From assembly GCA_041583495.1 (NCBI GenBank), contig JBFHFS010000019.1, positions 18,853 through 82,852 of the forward strand: a stretch of 64,000 nt of DNA, read 5' to 3'. A model generated the notes under the pieces. That model had not been told where the DNA came from and ran no database searches. It saw only the letters and a list, made by a program, of their open reading frames with translations. Positions within the stretch are counted from its first letter, which is position 1. Each line of letters opens with the position of its first letter. The position numbers and the translations under genes are program-made. Positions 51,893-61,320 of the stretch are shown piece after piece. The DNA comes from JBFHFS01 sp041583495 (lineage in GTDB: Bacteria; Bacteroidota; Bacteroidia; Bacteroidales; Marinilabiliaceae).

Positions 51893-52564
51893 ATGAGTAC
51901 CCCAGACCAATCCTTCAACAAATGGAAAGAAGAGATGAGGCAAGATGCTTTAGAGAAAGAATTAAAAAGGCTTAAACAATTCTCAACCAGGCAATCGGGT
52001 ATAATTCAGCGTCTGCGACGAACCCTCTGGTTCCTCTCCCTTTTTATGGTTGCATCCCTTTCGTTGTTGGCTTTTAAAGGCTTTATCAGTTGGCCCGGGC
52101 CCTCTCGCATGGTTACCTTAGATCAGCCCCCCGTGCAACAGGTAAATCCCATAACGCAGGAAGAACCAAAAAATCAGGAAGCCAACATGGACAGTGCACC
52201 CATTCAGATATTAAAACCCAATCAGGATACACTCACCATTGAAATACCCCGGGATGGGATTCTCTTTAGCGTGCAAATAGGAGCCTATAACACCTTTGAT
52301 CTGACACAATTCACCAGGAATATGATTTCCATCCATCAGGACACCTACGAAGGAATCAACCAATTATCCCTCGGGGTGTTCCCGCATTACTCCGAGGCTT
52401 CTGAATTTTTAAAGATTGTAAAAGAAATAGGCTTTAAAGATGCTTTTGTTATGGCCACCCGGTTTGGACAAAGAATTAAAATCCAGGAGGCCCTGATGAC
52501 CCGCCAAAAAGGGAACCAACCCACCGGAGTTTACTCCAATAAGCTTTCCCGGCTGAAGGATTAA
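51893..52564 (+). CDS. membrane protein with SPOR-like domain
   Basis: A 223-residue protein. A charged cytoplasmic N-terminus (about 50 residues, probably helical) is followed by one membrane helix (TLWFLSLFMVASLSLLAF) and a Pro/Gln-rich linker. The C-terminal domain (FSVQIGAYNTFDLTQF to FVMATRFGQRIKIQEA) resembles SPOR domains, which bind glycan strands stripped of stem peptides at the septum. This gives a bitopic inner-membrane protein, possibly a division or envelope factor. The ATG at 51893 is used, as upstream codons lie in the previous gene's trailing sequence. Confidence 0.75.
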   Translation: MSTPDQSFNKWKEEMRQDALEKELKRLKQFSTRQSGIIQRLRRTLWFLSLFMVASLSLLAFKGFISWPGPSRMVTLDQPPVQQVNPITQEEPKNQEANMDSAPIQILKPNQDTLTIEIPRDGILFSVQIGAYNTFDLTQFTRNMISIHQDTYEGINQLSLGVFPHYSEASEFLKIVKEIGFKDAFVMATRFGQRIKIQEALMTRQKGNQPTGVYSNKLSRLKD

Positions 52565-52571
52565 ATGGCTC

Positions 52572-53675
52572 TCACAAATGCCCTGTGAGCTTATTTATCA
52601 ACTTGTAGTTATTAAAGAATTCGCGACCCACTACCCGTAAAATGGTATACACTGGAATCGCCAGAAACATTCCCCCGATACCCGACAGATAACCGGATAT
52701 AAGAATGATGATGAAAATCTCGAGGGGGTGTGCCTTCACGCTGTTGGAGAAGATAAGCGGTTGAAACACCATGTTGTCGAGCAGCTGAACAATCGCGTAA
52801 ATCCCGATCATCCCTCCAAATAAGGTGCCTCCTCCCATATCATAGGGTCCTTGCAGAAAAACCAGCGTTCCGACCACAAATCCAAATAAGGCACCAATCA
52901 AAGGCCCCAGATAAGGGACCACATTCATCAGCCCACTAAATAAACCGATAATGGCAGCATGGTTAATATTCATGCCCATAACTGAAAACCCTAAAGTAAC
53001 CAAAGCTCCCACCAGGCAGGTTTGAATCACTATTCCAAAGAAATACCTGCGTAACAAAAAACGAATGGATCGAAGCGCATGAATCAGCCCCGCCTCATAA
53101 TGGCTGGGCAGAAACAAGAGAATACCCTTGACCAGAAGACCCTCATCTTTTAAAAAGAAGAAGGTGATAAAGGTGATGGAGAAGGCCGCCACAAATATCC
53201 CCCCAAAAAAGCCGGCCAAAGAGGAAAAGAAATCACTCACCCTCTGAAAATCGGGAAAATTTAAAAAAGTCTCCACCAATTGCTCCTCCCAGGCGTCCAG
53301 AATCCCAAAACCCAACTCGGAACGCCGAAAGGGGGCCAACGCCTCCGAAAGCATATCGGTAACCTTTTGGAGTACCTGGGGAACATCGACCGAAGCTAAA
53401 AACTGCAGTTCCTTGGCAATGAGAGGGATGGTAAAACCAAAGAAGAGAATTACAAAAATCCACATCACTAAAACTGTAAAAAACGCACACAGGCCATTCC
53501 CCAATTTCCTTTTCCGGAAATGGATCTTCCCGAAAAACACAAACAACGGCCTTATGATGAGAGATATAACTGCCGAGACAGCTATAAAAATCACAATAGA
53601 ACGAAAATACCACAGGAAGAAAACAGCCCCCACAAAGGCCACCGACAGTAATACATACTTAAAAAAGTCCCTCAT
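52572..53675 (-). CDS. AI-2E family transporter
   Basis: A 367-residue membrane protein of the AI-2E/UPF0118 family with about eight hydrophobic segments. Family features include IVIFIAVSAVISLIIRPLFV near the N-terminus (core VSAVISLIIRPL), the helical middle region, and GLFSGLMNVVPYLGPLIGAL near residue 245. Members were named after autoinducer-2 export, but several act as sodium/proton antiporters, so the substrate is not stated. Its stop is 7 bp from the convergent SPOR gene. A minus-strand TAATTTTG (53683-53690) lies just upstream of the start. Confidence 0.88.
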   Translation of the reverse strand: MRDFFKYVLLSVAFVGAVFFLWYFRSIVIFIAVSAVISLIIRPLFVFFGKIHFRKRKLGNGLCAFFTVLVMWIFVILFFGFTIPLIAKELQFLASVDVPQVLQKVTDMLSEALAPFRRSELGFGILDAWEEQLVETFLNFPDFQRVSDFFSSLAGFFGGIFVAAFSITFITFFFLKDEGLLVKGILLFLPSHYEAGLIHALRSIRFLLRRYFFGIVIQTCLVGALVTLGFSVMGMNINHAAIIGLFSGLMNVVPYLGPLIGALFGFVVGTLVFLQGPYDMGGGTLFGGMIGIYAIVQLLDNMVFQPLIFSNSVKAHPLEIFIIILISGYLSGIGGMFLAIPVYTILRVVGREFFNNYKLINKLTGHL

Positions 53676-54018
53676 CCTTCGCCAAAATTATTTGAATCAC
53701 CAGGCTTCCCGTTCTTTTTTCCGGGAAGCTTCTTCTACTATTTGTAAATATAATAAAATTGCAACCATTTTGCAGGGGTTATTCCATGTATTATTGCGGT
53801 TCCACCCTTCCGGAAAGGAACCGACAAGACCCATCCTGTTTTTAGGGGACAAAAGCACTCAGGTTAAAATCTACTATCAGCCCATTACCGGGAAAAAACA
53901 AAACTTTTTGAGGGTATTTGTTATGTTTTATTGACTTTTAGAAAGGTTTTTCATAATTTTCGTTATTTAACAACGCATTTTTTTTTGCATAGGTTTCAAA
54001 TCCCTCAATCACCCAGCC
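53676..54018. other. 343-bp intergenic region
   Basis: No gene recognised. It holds a -7-like box for the minus-strand AI-2E gene (53683-53690) and TAGGTTTC at 53990-53997, one base off a -7 box, before the plus-strand ADP-ribosylglycohydrolase gene. Confidence 0.4.
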
Positions 54019-54813
54019 ATGAAAGGAGCAATTATTGGAGACATTATCGGGTCGGCATTCAAAACAAGAAACCACTCCGACACCGATTTTCAACTATTCA
54101 AAACGGTCTCGGCTTTCACCGACGACACCGTATTAACTCTGGCAACAGCCGATTCTGTATTAAATAGAGAAGACTATGAACAAACCCTCAAAAAGTGGGT
54201 CAGAGCTTTTCCAAAAGCCGGCTACCGGCAGGGCTTTTTAGCATGGGCCCTTACGGAGAACAGCAAGCCTTACTTAAGCCATGGCGATGGAGCTGCACGC
54301 CGGATCAGTCCTATTGGATTGGCGGCAAACTCCATTGATGAAGCCTTAATTGAGGCAGAAAAAAGCACCGTTGTCACCCACAACTTACCCGACCGCATCA
54401 GGGCATCAAAGGCATTGGCTGCGGCATTATACATGGCCAAATCGGATGCTACCAAAAGAGAGATCAGGTTATTTATCGGGCAGGCCTTCAACTACGACTT
54501 ATCGCGGGATACGGCCTACTGGAAAGCCAAGAACCTAAGTCCTGATTGGAACGAAGAGCCTATTTTGCCTGCATTTGCAGCCTTCTTTCATGCCTCCGAC
54601 TACGAAGAAGCCATCCGTATGGCCATCACTCTTGGGGGGCCAAGCAACACCATCGCCTCCATCGCCGGGGCATTGGCTGAGGCATTTTTCAAACACATCC
54701 CCAAATCCATCACCAGGCGTGCTTTGGCACGATTAACACCCAAGATGGAAGCTCTCATCAATGAATTTGAAGAGCGTTATATGTTAGAGGGAGTGACGGT
54801 AAAAGTAAGGTAG
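54019..54813 (+). CDS. ADP-ribosylglycohydrolase family protein with altered metal site
   Basis: A 264-residue ADP-ribosylhydrolase-fold protein. The N-terminal GAIIGDIIGSAF and FTDDTVLTLA fit the first half of the two-metal site. GDGAARRISPIGLAAN and VVTHNLPDR are also typical. The late motif, usually GGDxDT with two Asp metal ligands, reads LGGPSNTIASIAGALAEA, so Pro and Asn replace both. Activity as a normal Mg2+-dependent hydrolase is uncertain; it may use one metal or bind without cutting. It stands alone, convergent with lon. Family assignment is firm, function is not. Confidence 0.88.
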   Translation: MKGAIIGDIIGSAFKTRNHSDTDFQLFKTVSAFTDDTVLTLATADSVLNREDYEQTLKKWVRAFPKAGYRQGFLAWALTENSKPYLSHGDGAARRISPIGLAANSIDEALIEAEKSTVVTHNLPDRIRASKALAAALYMAKSDATKREIRLFIGQAFNYDLSRDTAYWKAKNLSPDWNEEPILPAFAAFFHASDYEEAIRMAITLGGPSNTIASIAGALAEAFFKHIPKSITRRALARLTPKMEALINEFEERYMLEGVTVKVR

Positions 54814-54967
54814 AGGAAACAGCCCGGGTTGTGAATGGTTCCGGAACTTTACCCGGCAATTATCATTTGCCACCTGGCCGGGGCCACCCCACGGCAGAAA
54901 CCCCTCTATTGGTCAACAGGAAGCAACGGGTTAACACCCTGGGGATCTATACCAATAAGCAAAACAT

Positions 54968-54998
54968 CGGGCAGGGGGCAAAAAAAACCTCCTGCCCG
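54968..54998. terminator. hairpin between the hydrolase and lon
   Basis: CGGGCAGG (54968-54975) pairs with CCTGCCCG (54991-54998), with three more pairs inside and an A-rich loop. No U run follows on either strand. It sits between convergent genes and could stop or stabilise either transcript. Confidence 0.5.
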
Positions 54999-55081
54999 GC
55001 CGATTCCGTTTAAGAAACCATCGGGTTGGAGGGCACAAAGATTTTAAGAGGGAGGCATCCCGGGGTCAACAGGCAAATTTG

Positions 55082-57547
55082 TCAGATCTCCTTTTTCATC
55101 GCCACCGGGTCACTCACCTTTTCATTGGTCAATGCCAGCTTGAGAACTTCCAATATTTCGGAAACATAATGAAAGGTAAGCCCCTGGATATAGATAGGCT
55201 TAATCTCTTCAATGTCTTTACGATTTTCCTTGGAAAGTATTATTTCCGTAATACCGGCACGCCGGGCAGCCAGGATCTTCTCCTTTATCCCCCCCACAGG
55301 CAATACTTTGCCTCTCAGGGTAATTTCGCCGGTCATGGCCAATCGTTCCTTAACCTTGCGTCGCAGAAAGGAGGAGGCCAGCGAAGTCACCATTGTAATT
55401 CCGGCCGAGGGACCATCCTTGGGAATAGCCCCTTCAGGCACGTGAACGTGGACATTCCACTCTTCGAACATGGTTTGATCCAGACCAATAGATTGGGCGT
55501 GCGACTTCAGGTACTCCAGGGCCAGCATGGCAGATTCCTTCATCACATCTCCCAGGTTTCCGGTAAGGGTAAGACTTCCTTTGCCTTTGCTCAGGCTGCT
55601 CTCCACGAACAGGATCTCTCCTCCTGCAGCAGTCCAGGCCAGCCCGGTAACCACTCCGGCGAATCGATTATCCTGCCAGGTATCCTTTGAATGCTTCTCT
55701 ATCCCCAGGTACTCCTGAAGTTCGGCAATGGAAACCCCTTTTTTGAAGGGCTCTTCGGAAGCGAGCTTAAGGGCAATTTTACGAAACAGCTTGGCCAGAG
55801 TCTTATTGAGAAGACGAACGCCCGATTCGCGCGTATAATGCTCAATCAAATAGGCCAACACCCTTTTGGTCAGAGAGACTGATTTAGCGGGTATTCCATG
55901 ATTTTCGAGCTGCTGGGGAATCAAATGCCTCCGGGCAATTTCCACCTTTTCATCCAGCACATAACCACTCACTTCGATCAACTCCATCCGATCGAGAAGC
56001 GGAGGAGCAATATTGTTGAGTGTGTTGGCAGTGGCGATAAACATCACCTTGGAAAGGTCAAAGTCGACATCCAGAAAGTTGTCGTGAAAAGTGCTGTTTT
56101 GTTCGGGATCGAGCACCTCTAAAAGGGCCGAAGCAGGATCGCCGTGAAAACTATTGCTTATTTTATCAATCTCATCAAGAATAAAGACCGGGTTGGCCGA
56201 TCCCGCCTTTTTAATACTTTGAACAATACGCCCGGGCATGGCACCAATATAGGTTTTACGATGGCCTCTTATTTCAGCTTCATCGTGCAAACCACCCAAT
56301 GACATCCTGACATATTTTCGCCCCAGGGCTTCGGCCACGGATTTTCCCAAAGAGGTTTTGCCCACTCCGGGAGGGCCATACAAACATAAGATGGGCGATT
56401 TAAGATCACCCTTAAGTTTAAGGACCGCCAGGTGCTCCAGGATGCGCTCCTTCACATTCTCAAGGCCATAATGATCCCGATCCAGGATTCGGGCGGCGCG
56501 TTTCAAGTCAAAATTATCGACCGTATAATCCTTCCAGGGTATTTCGAGCAGTATCTGCAAATAATTATATTGAATAGAATACTCTCCCGTGGCCGGATTA
56601 AGCCGGTGAAGCTTCCCGATCTCCTTGGCAAAGAGAGCGTCCACTTCCTGGCTCCATTTCTTTTTGGAGGCCAGCTTTTCCAGGTCTTTAATCTCCTGCT
56701 CTACCGGGCTGGAGCCCAGCTCATCCTGAATGGTTTTCATCTGCTGCTGCAACAGGTATTCCCGCTGCTGCTGATCCATATCCAGCTTTACTTTAGACTG
56801 GATATCGTTTTTGATCTCCATGAGCTGAACCTCACGCACCAGATACTTCACCAACTTCAACCCCCGGTCTTTCAGGTTATTCATCTCGAGGAGACGCTGC
56901 TTTTCCTGAATGGGAATGTCGGAATTACCGGCGATATAGTTAATCAGAAAGGCCGAATTCTCGATGTTCCGAATGGCAAAGGAGGCTTCGGGAGGCACAT
57001 TGGGAGACTGCTTTATCAGACTAAGAGAAAGATCCTTAAGCGAGGCCACCACAGCTTCAAATTCCCGTGTTTTATCCGCCTCAGGGAGCACATCTTCGAG
57101 AACGGCAATTCTTCCAACAAAAAAAGGATCTTCGCTCACCATCTCCTCCAGCCGGAAACGCTTCTTACCCTGGATGATAACCGATATCGAGTTGTCGGGC
57201 ATCTCAAGAACTTTTATCACTTTGGCCACCGTACCGGTTTTGTACAAATCTTTCACTCCCGGCTCGTCGACTTTATAATCCATTTGGGTTAGTGCACCAA
57301 AATAGCCTTTCTTCTTATTAACCTCTCGGATAAGATTGTGAGACTTCTCTCTGCCAATGGCAATGGGAATAATCACCCCCGGAAACAGGAGGGTATTGCG
57401 CAACGGCAATATAGGAAGTTCATTAGGAATAGGTTGATCATCGGCATCCTGATCATTCTCATCGCTCATAAACGGAATAAATTCCGAATCCGAATCCATA
57501 TAATCACTCATTCCTAAATGACCGCCCGATATCTTAAATTTGTTCAT
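55082..57547 (-). CDS. lon: endopeptidase La (Lon protease)
   Basis: Cytoplasmic AAA+ serine protease that clears damaged and regulatory proteins. The order is an N-terminal LAN domain (from NELPILPLRNTLLFPGVIIP), a coiled linker, the AAA module with GPPGVGKTSLGKSVAEALG and VFILDEIDKIS, and the peptidase domain. The catalytic Ser is in PKDGPSAGITM and the Lys in GGIKEKILAARRAG. Length is 821 residues from the ATG at 57547; a second in-frame ATG at 57511 is possible. The acidic segment before the LAN domain (about residues 14-40) is a lineage-type extension. No heat-shock promoter was identified. Confidence 0.96.
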   Translation of the reverse strand: MNKFKISGGHLGMSDYMDSDSEFIPFMSDENDQDADDQPIPNELPILPLRNTLLFPGVIIPIAIGREKSHNLIREVNKKKGYFGALTQMDYKVDEPGVKDLYKTGTVAKVIKVLEMPDNSISVIIQGKKRFRLEEMVSEDPFFVGRIAVLEDVLPEADKTREFEAVVASLKDLSLSLIKQSPNVPPEASFAIRNIENSAFLINYIAGNSDIPIQEKQRLLEMNNLKDRGLKLVKYLVREVQLMEIKNDIQSKVKLDMDQQQREYLLQQQMKTIQDELGSSPVEQEIKDLEKLASKKKWSQEVDALFAKEIGKLHRLNPATGEYSIQYNYLQILLEIPWKDYTVDNFDLKRAARILDRDHYGLENVKERILEHLAVLKLKGDLKSPILCLYGPPGVGKTSLGKSVAEALGRKYVRMSLGGLHDEAEIRGHRKTYIGAMPGRIVQSIKKAGSANPVFILDEIDKISNSFHGDPASALLEVLDPEQNSTFHDNFLDVDFDLSKVMFIATANTLNNIAPPLLDRMELIEVSGYVLDEKVEIARRHLIPQQLENHGIPAKSVSLTKRVLAYLIEHYTRESGVRLLNKTLAKLFRKIALKLASEEPFKKGVSIAELQEYLGIEKHSKDTWQDNRFAGVVTGLAWTAAGGEILFVESSLSKGKGSLTLTGNLGDVMKESAMLALEYLKSHAQSIGLDQTMFEEWNVHVHVPEGAIPKDGPSAGITMVTSLASSFLRRKVKERLAMTGEITLRGKVLPVGGIKEKILAARRAGITEIILSKENRKDIEEIKPIYIQGLTFHYVSEILEVLKLALTNEKVSDPVAMKKEI

Positions 57548-57674
57548 AGTAAAATGGGAAAAGACCGGCCTTCGATCTGTCAGGATGTCAGCCGATCGGG
57601 TTCTTCAACAATACTACTTAATAAGGCAATTGATGTGCCAAAAAAAACAGATCGAAAAACAACCACCTACTTTC

Positions 57675-57706
57675 AAAAAAAAAGCTCCGGATGATTCACC
57701 GAAGCT
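57675..57706 (-). terminator. terminator after rpmE2
   Basis: AGCTCCGG (57683-57690) pairs with CCGAAGCT (57699-57706) with one mismatch and an 8-nt loop. On the minus strand the stem is followed by nine U. It is 33 bp past the rpmE2 stop. Confidence 0.75.
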
Positions 57707-57738
57707 CTTATAGATTTCTCACAAAACAAAAGACAATG

Positions 57739-58002
57739 TTATTTCTTTTTGCCGTCTATATGTTTTTGATAACGGTTTCTGAACTTATCCACGCGTCCGG
57801 CAGTATCTACAAGCTTCATCTTACCGGTATAAAACGGATGGGAAGAGCTGGAGATTTCAAGCTTCACCAATGGATACTCAGTCCCGTCAATATTTTCAGT
57901 TTCGCGGGTATTAACCGTAGAACGGGTTAAAAAAACATCACCATTCGACATATCCTTAAATGCCACCAGGCGATAATTATCAGGATGAATTCCTTTTCTC
58001 AT
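57739..58002 (-). CDS. rpmE2: 50S ribosomal protein L31 type B
   Basis: An 87-residue ribosomal protein. It starts MRKGIHPDNYRLVAFKDMSNG and contains the L31 signature SSSSHPFYTGKMKLVD, with KFRNRYQ near the end. The four zinc-binding cysteines of type A L31 are absent, so this is the zinc-independent type B form. It stands alone between lon and the large GNAT gene, with a good promoter about 110 bp upstream and a clear terminator. Confidence 0.95.
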   Translation of the reverse strand: MRKGIHPDNYRLVAFKDMSNGDVFLTRSTVNTRETENIDGTEYPLVKLEISSSSHPFYTGKMKLVDTAGRVDKFRNRYQKHIDGKKK

Positions 58003-58116
58003 ATCTTCAAATTTTAACTTTTTCTATGTGGTAAAACATTTGGGGAGTCCAACAAATCCCTCTTATTTTATTTTGGACGACTATTCATTCAATAGCTTAG
58101 ACACCAAAATGGAGTG

Positions 58117-58148
58117 CAAAATTAAATAATCCTACAACAAACACCAAA
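58117..58148 (-). promoter_or_regulatory. promoter for rpmE2
   Basis: On the minus strand, TTTG (58145-58148), a 20-bp spacer and TAATTTTG (58117-58124) fit the Bacteroidota promoter. The predicted leader of about 105 nt leaves room for control of L31 synthesis, but no specific structure was identified. Confidence 0.7.
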
Positions 58149-58162
58149 AATTTTGCACAATA

Positions 58163-59353
58163 TTATTTAACCTTTTCCCTGGTATCCACAGGAATTGATG
58201 TGGCCCGTTTCTTTTCAGCCCGTTTTTCAGCGTCGAACAAGTACCGGTAAGTAATGTGTCGCTTCCCAAAAACAGCCCCTACGGCTTCATGAAGGGACCT
58301 CATTTTAGGATTAAAATCCCCCACCCACGAAAGCTCAAGTTCCTTAAGGTAAGGCTTTTTAACAACCGCTTCGCGCAAATGATAAAAAATGCCCGATTCA
58401 ATACCCGAACGCTGAAACTTTGGACGAATGCCCATCACCACCACACGTGTACGGGTCATGGTGTTTGAATGCTTTAGCCAAACAAATTTCAACTTATTCA
58501 GCAAATTCATTTTCCCCTGAAAATGTTTGGTGATTTGGTTAATATCGGGAAACTGAACCAGAAATCCGATGGGCACATCGTTGTGGTAGGCATACCAGAT
58601 GAGTTCTTCGTCAAGAAAAGACTTGGCTTCGCGCATGGTTTTTCGAAGCGTGTCGGGTTGCATGGGGGTGAAATTCTCATGAAACTGCCAGGCATCATTA
58701 TAAACCTCTATAAAATCGGCGATAAATTTTTCACTCTCCTTCCAGGAAAAATGTTTGAAGCTATATCCGGGTTTGCGTGCCATCCAACTGGCAATTTTCC
58801 AGAACCGGTCGGGAAATGGCTTTTGGAGATCGAGATGGTTGGTCACCTGCTCAAAGTAATTTACAAATCCATAGGATTCGAAAAACTCCTTATAATAAGG
58901 GGGATTGTATTGCATCCCAAACGCCGGTTGGGTAAATCCTTCCACCAGCAGGCCCCAAAAGTTATCGTTCTCCCCAAAATTTATTGGTCCATCCATGGCT
59001 TCCATGCCTCGTTCTTTCAACCATTTCTTTGCCGTATCAAAGAGCAAATAGGCTGCTTTCTTGTCGTTAATGCACTCAAAAAAGCCCATTCCACCGGTGG
59101 GTTGATCGAAGCCAAAAGCCTTTTTCTTGTTAATAAAAGCCGCCACACGTCCAATGGTTTTTTTCTGATCGTTTAACAGGAGGAAGCAAACCGCCTCCCC
59201 ATGATGAAAAAAATCATTTTTGGCGGGATCAAAGACCTCCTCTACCATCATATCCAATGGACGAACATAGGCATCGTCTCCCTGGTAAATAACCTCCACC
59301 ACATCAAGAAACTGCAGCTTTTCTGCCTTGGACTTTACTTCAATTATTTGCAT
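58163..59353 (-). CDS. large GNAT-like N-acyltransferase
   Basis: A 396-residue cytoplasmic protein. The N-terminal half has a GNAT-like pattern with FFHHGEAVCFLLLNDQKKTI (core), GRVAAFINKKK and GPINFGENDNFWGLLVEGF, the last of which is typical of this uncharacterised family. A second acyltransferase-like part is seen near VRRTRVVVMGIRPKFQRSG, visible as RVVVMGIRPKFQRSGIESG with an RxxG-type loop. Substrate unknown. The class V aminotransferase gene ends 82 bp upstream on the same strand and the two may be co-transcribed. Confidence 0.75.
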   Translation of the reverse strand: MQIIEVKSKAEKLQFLDVVEVIYQGDDAYVRPLDMMVEEVFDPAKNDFFHHGEAVCFLLLNDQKKTIGRVAAFINKKKAFGFDQPTGGMGFFECINDKKAAYLLFDTAKKWLKERGMEAMDGPINFGENDNFWGLLVEGFTQPAFGMQYNPPYYKEFFESYGFVNYFEQVTNHLDLQKPFPDRFWKIASWMARKPGYSFKHFSWKESEKFIADFIEVYNDAWQFHENFTPMQPDTLRKTMREAKSFLDEELIWYAYHNDVPIGFLVQFPDINQITKHFQGKMNLLNKLKFVWLKHSNTMTRTRVVVMGIRPKFQRSGIESGIFYHLREAVVKKPYLKELELSWVGDFNPKMRSLHEAVGAVFGKRHITYRYLFDAEKRAEKKRATSIPVDTREKVK

Positions 59354-59434
59354 AAGACATTAATATATGAACAGGATGAAACCATTTTAGAATCGTTGGC
59401 CATAATTTCAGCACACAAAGGTCAAATAAATTCT

Positions 59435-60904
59435 TTAAAACTGAAACCAGCAGCTATAATCCTCTGGTGTTTTTGGTTTCCATCCCCGATAAAAAAATTC
59501 ATTTCTACTGAGATCGTACTCATAATCTTTGCCCCACTCCTCAATATTCAAGGCCACTTCCCGCACAGCTTCAACCATATAATCAACCTCCCGGTCGGTC
59601 ATGGTGGGATGAATAGACAATCTGATCCAGCCGGGTTTTTCCGACAAGTCTCCGTTATCAATTTTCCCGGTAATATGACTGGAGGTGGAGTAATCGACAT
59701 GAAGCAGATAATGGCCATAGGTTCCTGCGCAGGAACAGCCGCCACGCACCTGAATCCCATACCGGTCGTTAAGCAGCCGCACCACGAGATTAAAATGAAA
59801 ACCCTGCAGGTAAAAGGAAATTACCCCCAGGCGCTCTTGCTGAGGTTGTGCCAATATGTTAAGCCCGGGAATGGCTTGAAACCCGGAAAAAAGTTTCTTC
59901 ATCAGCTGCTTTTCCCGTTGTTGAATGTTATCGCACCCCATCTGCTCCTTGAGCTGGATACACATGGCGGCACGAATCGACTGCAAAAACCCGGGGGTTC
60001 CGCCATCCTCGCGGGCTTCAATATCCTCCACGTACCGGTATTTTCCCCACCTGTTGGTCCAGTTAACCGTGCCTCCCCCGGAATTATCGGGCGCAGCATT
60101 ATGATATAGGGTCGAATTAAAAACCATCACACCACAAGAACCGGGGCCACCTAAAAACTTATGGGGAGAAAAGAAAATGGCATCCAGGCGCTCCTGGGGA
60201 TCGGCAGGATGCATGTTTATTTTTGTGTAGGGGGCACTCGCAGCAAAATCAACGAAACAGAACCCGCCATTTTGGTGCATGATACGGGCCATTTGGTGAT
60301 AAGGCACCTCGATTCCGGTAACATTAGAGCAAGCCGTAAAGCTGCCAATCTTGAGGGTCCGGTCCTTATAATTTTCTATTTCCCGTTCAAGAACCTGCGG
60401 GTCGACCAGCAAGTTCTGATCGGGTTCAAGCACCACCACATCGGCATTGGTCTCCAGCCAGGAAGTGTGATTGGAATGATGCTCCATATGGGTAAGAAAA
60501 ACCACCGGCCGATCGTGGGCCGGCATATGAAAATAGGGCATCGCCTGCTCGGGCACCCGCATCCCCAGGATGCGTTGAAGTTTATTTATAACCGAAGTCA
60601 TTCCAGAACCAGCTGTAATGATGATATCATCCTTCCCGGCATTTACGTGCTGCTTAATTATCTGGTGTGACAAACGATAGGCATTGGTCATTATCATACC
60701 GGTATCACTCGATTCGGAATGGGTATTGGCTACCATAGGTCCAACCGTCTCCACGATCTGCTTTTCGATGGGTGCATAAAGTCTTCCCGAAGCAATCCAA
60801 TCGGCATATATCAATGGTTTTTGGCCATAGGGTGTCTCCAGGGTCGCATCAAAACCAATAATATTTTTCCGGAACTTCTCGAAATAAGACTCAAGTGATT
60901 TCAT
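59435..60904 (-). CDS. aminotransferase class V / cysteine-desulfurase-like protein
   Basis: A 489-residue PLP enzyme of the cysteine desulfurase fold. PLIYADWIASGRLYAPIE and ANTHSESSDTG open the fold, ITAGSGMTSVINKL binds the cofactor phosphate, FVDFAASAPYTKI holds the Asp and FFSPHKFLGGPGSCG the PLP Lys. A Cys-rich loop RGGCSCAGTYGHYLL lies where desulfurases carry the persulfide Cys. A C-terminal extension rich in aromatic residues ends in CWFQF. No Fe-S scaffold genes are nearby, so the role is open: desulfurase, selenocysteine lyase-like or other. Confidence 0.85.
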   Translation of the reverse strand: MKSLESYFEKFRKNIIGFDATLETPYGQKPLIYADWIASGRLYAPIEKQIVETVGPMVANTHSESSDTGMIMTNAYRLSHQIIKQHVNAGKDDIIITAGSGMTSVINKLQRILGMRVPEQAMPYFHMPAHDRPVVFLTHMEHHSNHTSWLETNADVVVLEPDQNLLVDPQVLEREIENYKDRTLKIGSFTACSNVTGIEVPYHQMARIMHQNGGFCFVDFAASAPYTKINMHPADPQERLDAIFFSPHKFLGGPGSCGVMVFNSTLYHNAAPDNSGGGTVNWTNRWGKYRYVEDIEAREDGGTPGFLQSIRAAMCIQLKEQMGCDNIQQREKQLMKKLFSGFQAIPGLNILAQPQQERLGVISFYLQGFHFNLVVRLLNDRYGIQVRGGCSCAGTYGHYLLHVDYSTSSHITGKIDNGDLSEKPGWIRLSIHPTMTDREVDYMVEAVREVALNIEEWGKDYEYDLSRNEFFYRGWKPKTPEDYSCWFQF

Positions 60905-61320
60905 ATTTAGAACCTGATATTAATCTGTTATCCAGCAAATCATCCGTCTGCGTAATCTTTTTGCTGCTGCAAATATAGCAATCACATCCAAATGAAATAA
61001 TGACTTTTTCCTAAATCCCTCAAAACCATGTCCCAGTTCATTCCGGCCCTTAGGGAAACCGGCTGGCAGGAACACTAAAAAGCTGACTACCATAGGCCTG
61101 CGCAGTAATTGACTCATCTTACAAGTCACTGAACCCAATCTACGGACAATGAAGAAACCCTGTAAATTTTTATCCTTTGGTTTTTTGTGCCCCTCATTGG
61201 GCAGAAAATTTCTTTAATCAAGTCCAGGTACGCATCAATTAGGCGTTGTATGATAACATCATCCCAACCAAATTCCAAAAACAAAACTTACACAGAAGGT
61301 AAGTGATGGTAGAGATTAAC
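60905..61320. other. 416-bp intergenic region
   Basis: Only short frames without similarity. A minus-strand TATATTTG (60970-60977) matches a -7 box and would give the aminotransferase gene a leader of about 60 nt. Nothing else stands out. Confidence 0.4.

Noticed and set aside
56432..57292. 286-codon plus-strand open frame
   Set aside because: Antisense to lon. Its leucine and isoleucine richness follows from the opposite strand.
59201..60109. 302-codon plus-strand open frame
   Set aside because: Antisense to the GNAT and class V aminotransferase genes, with no family match.
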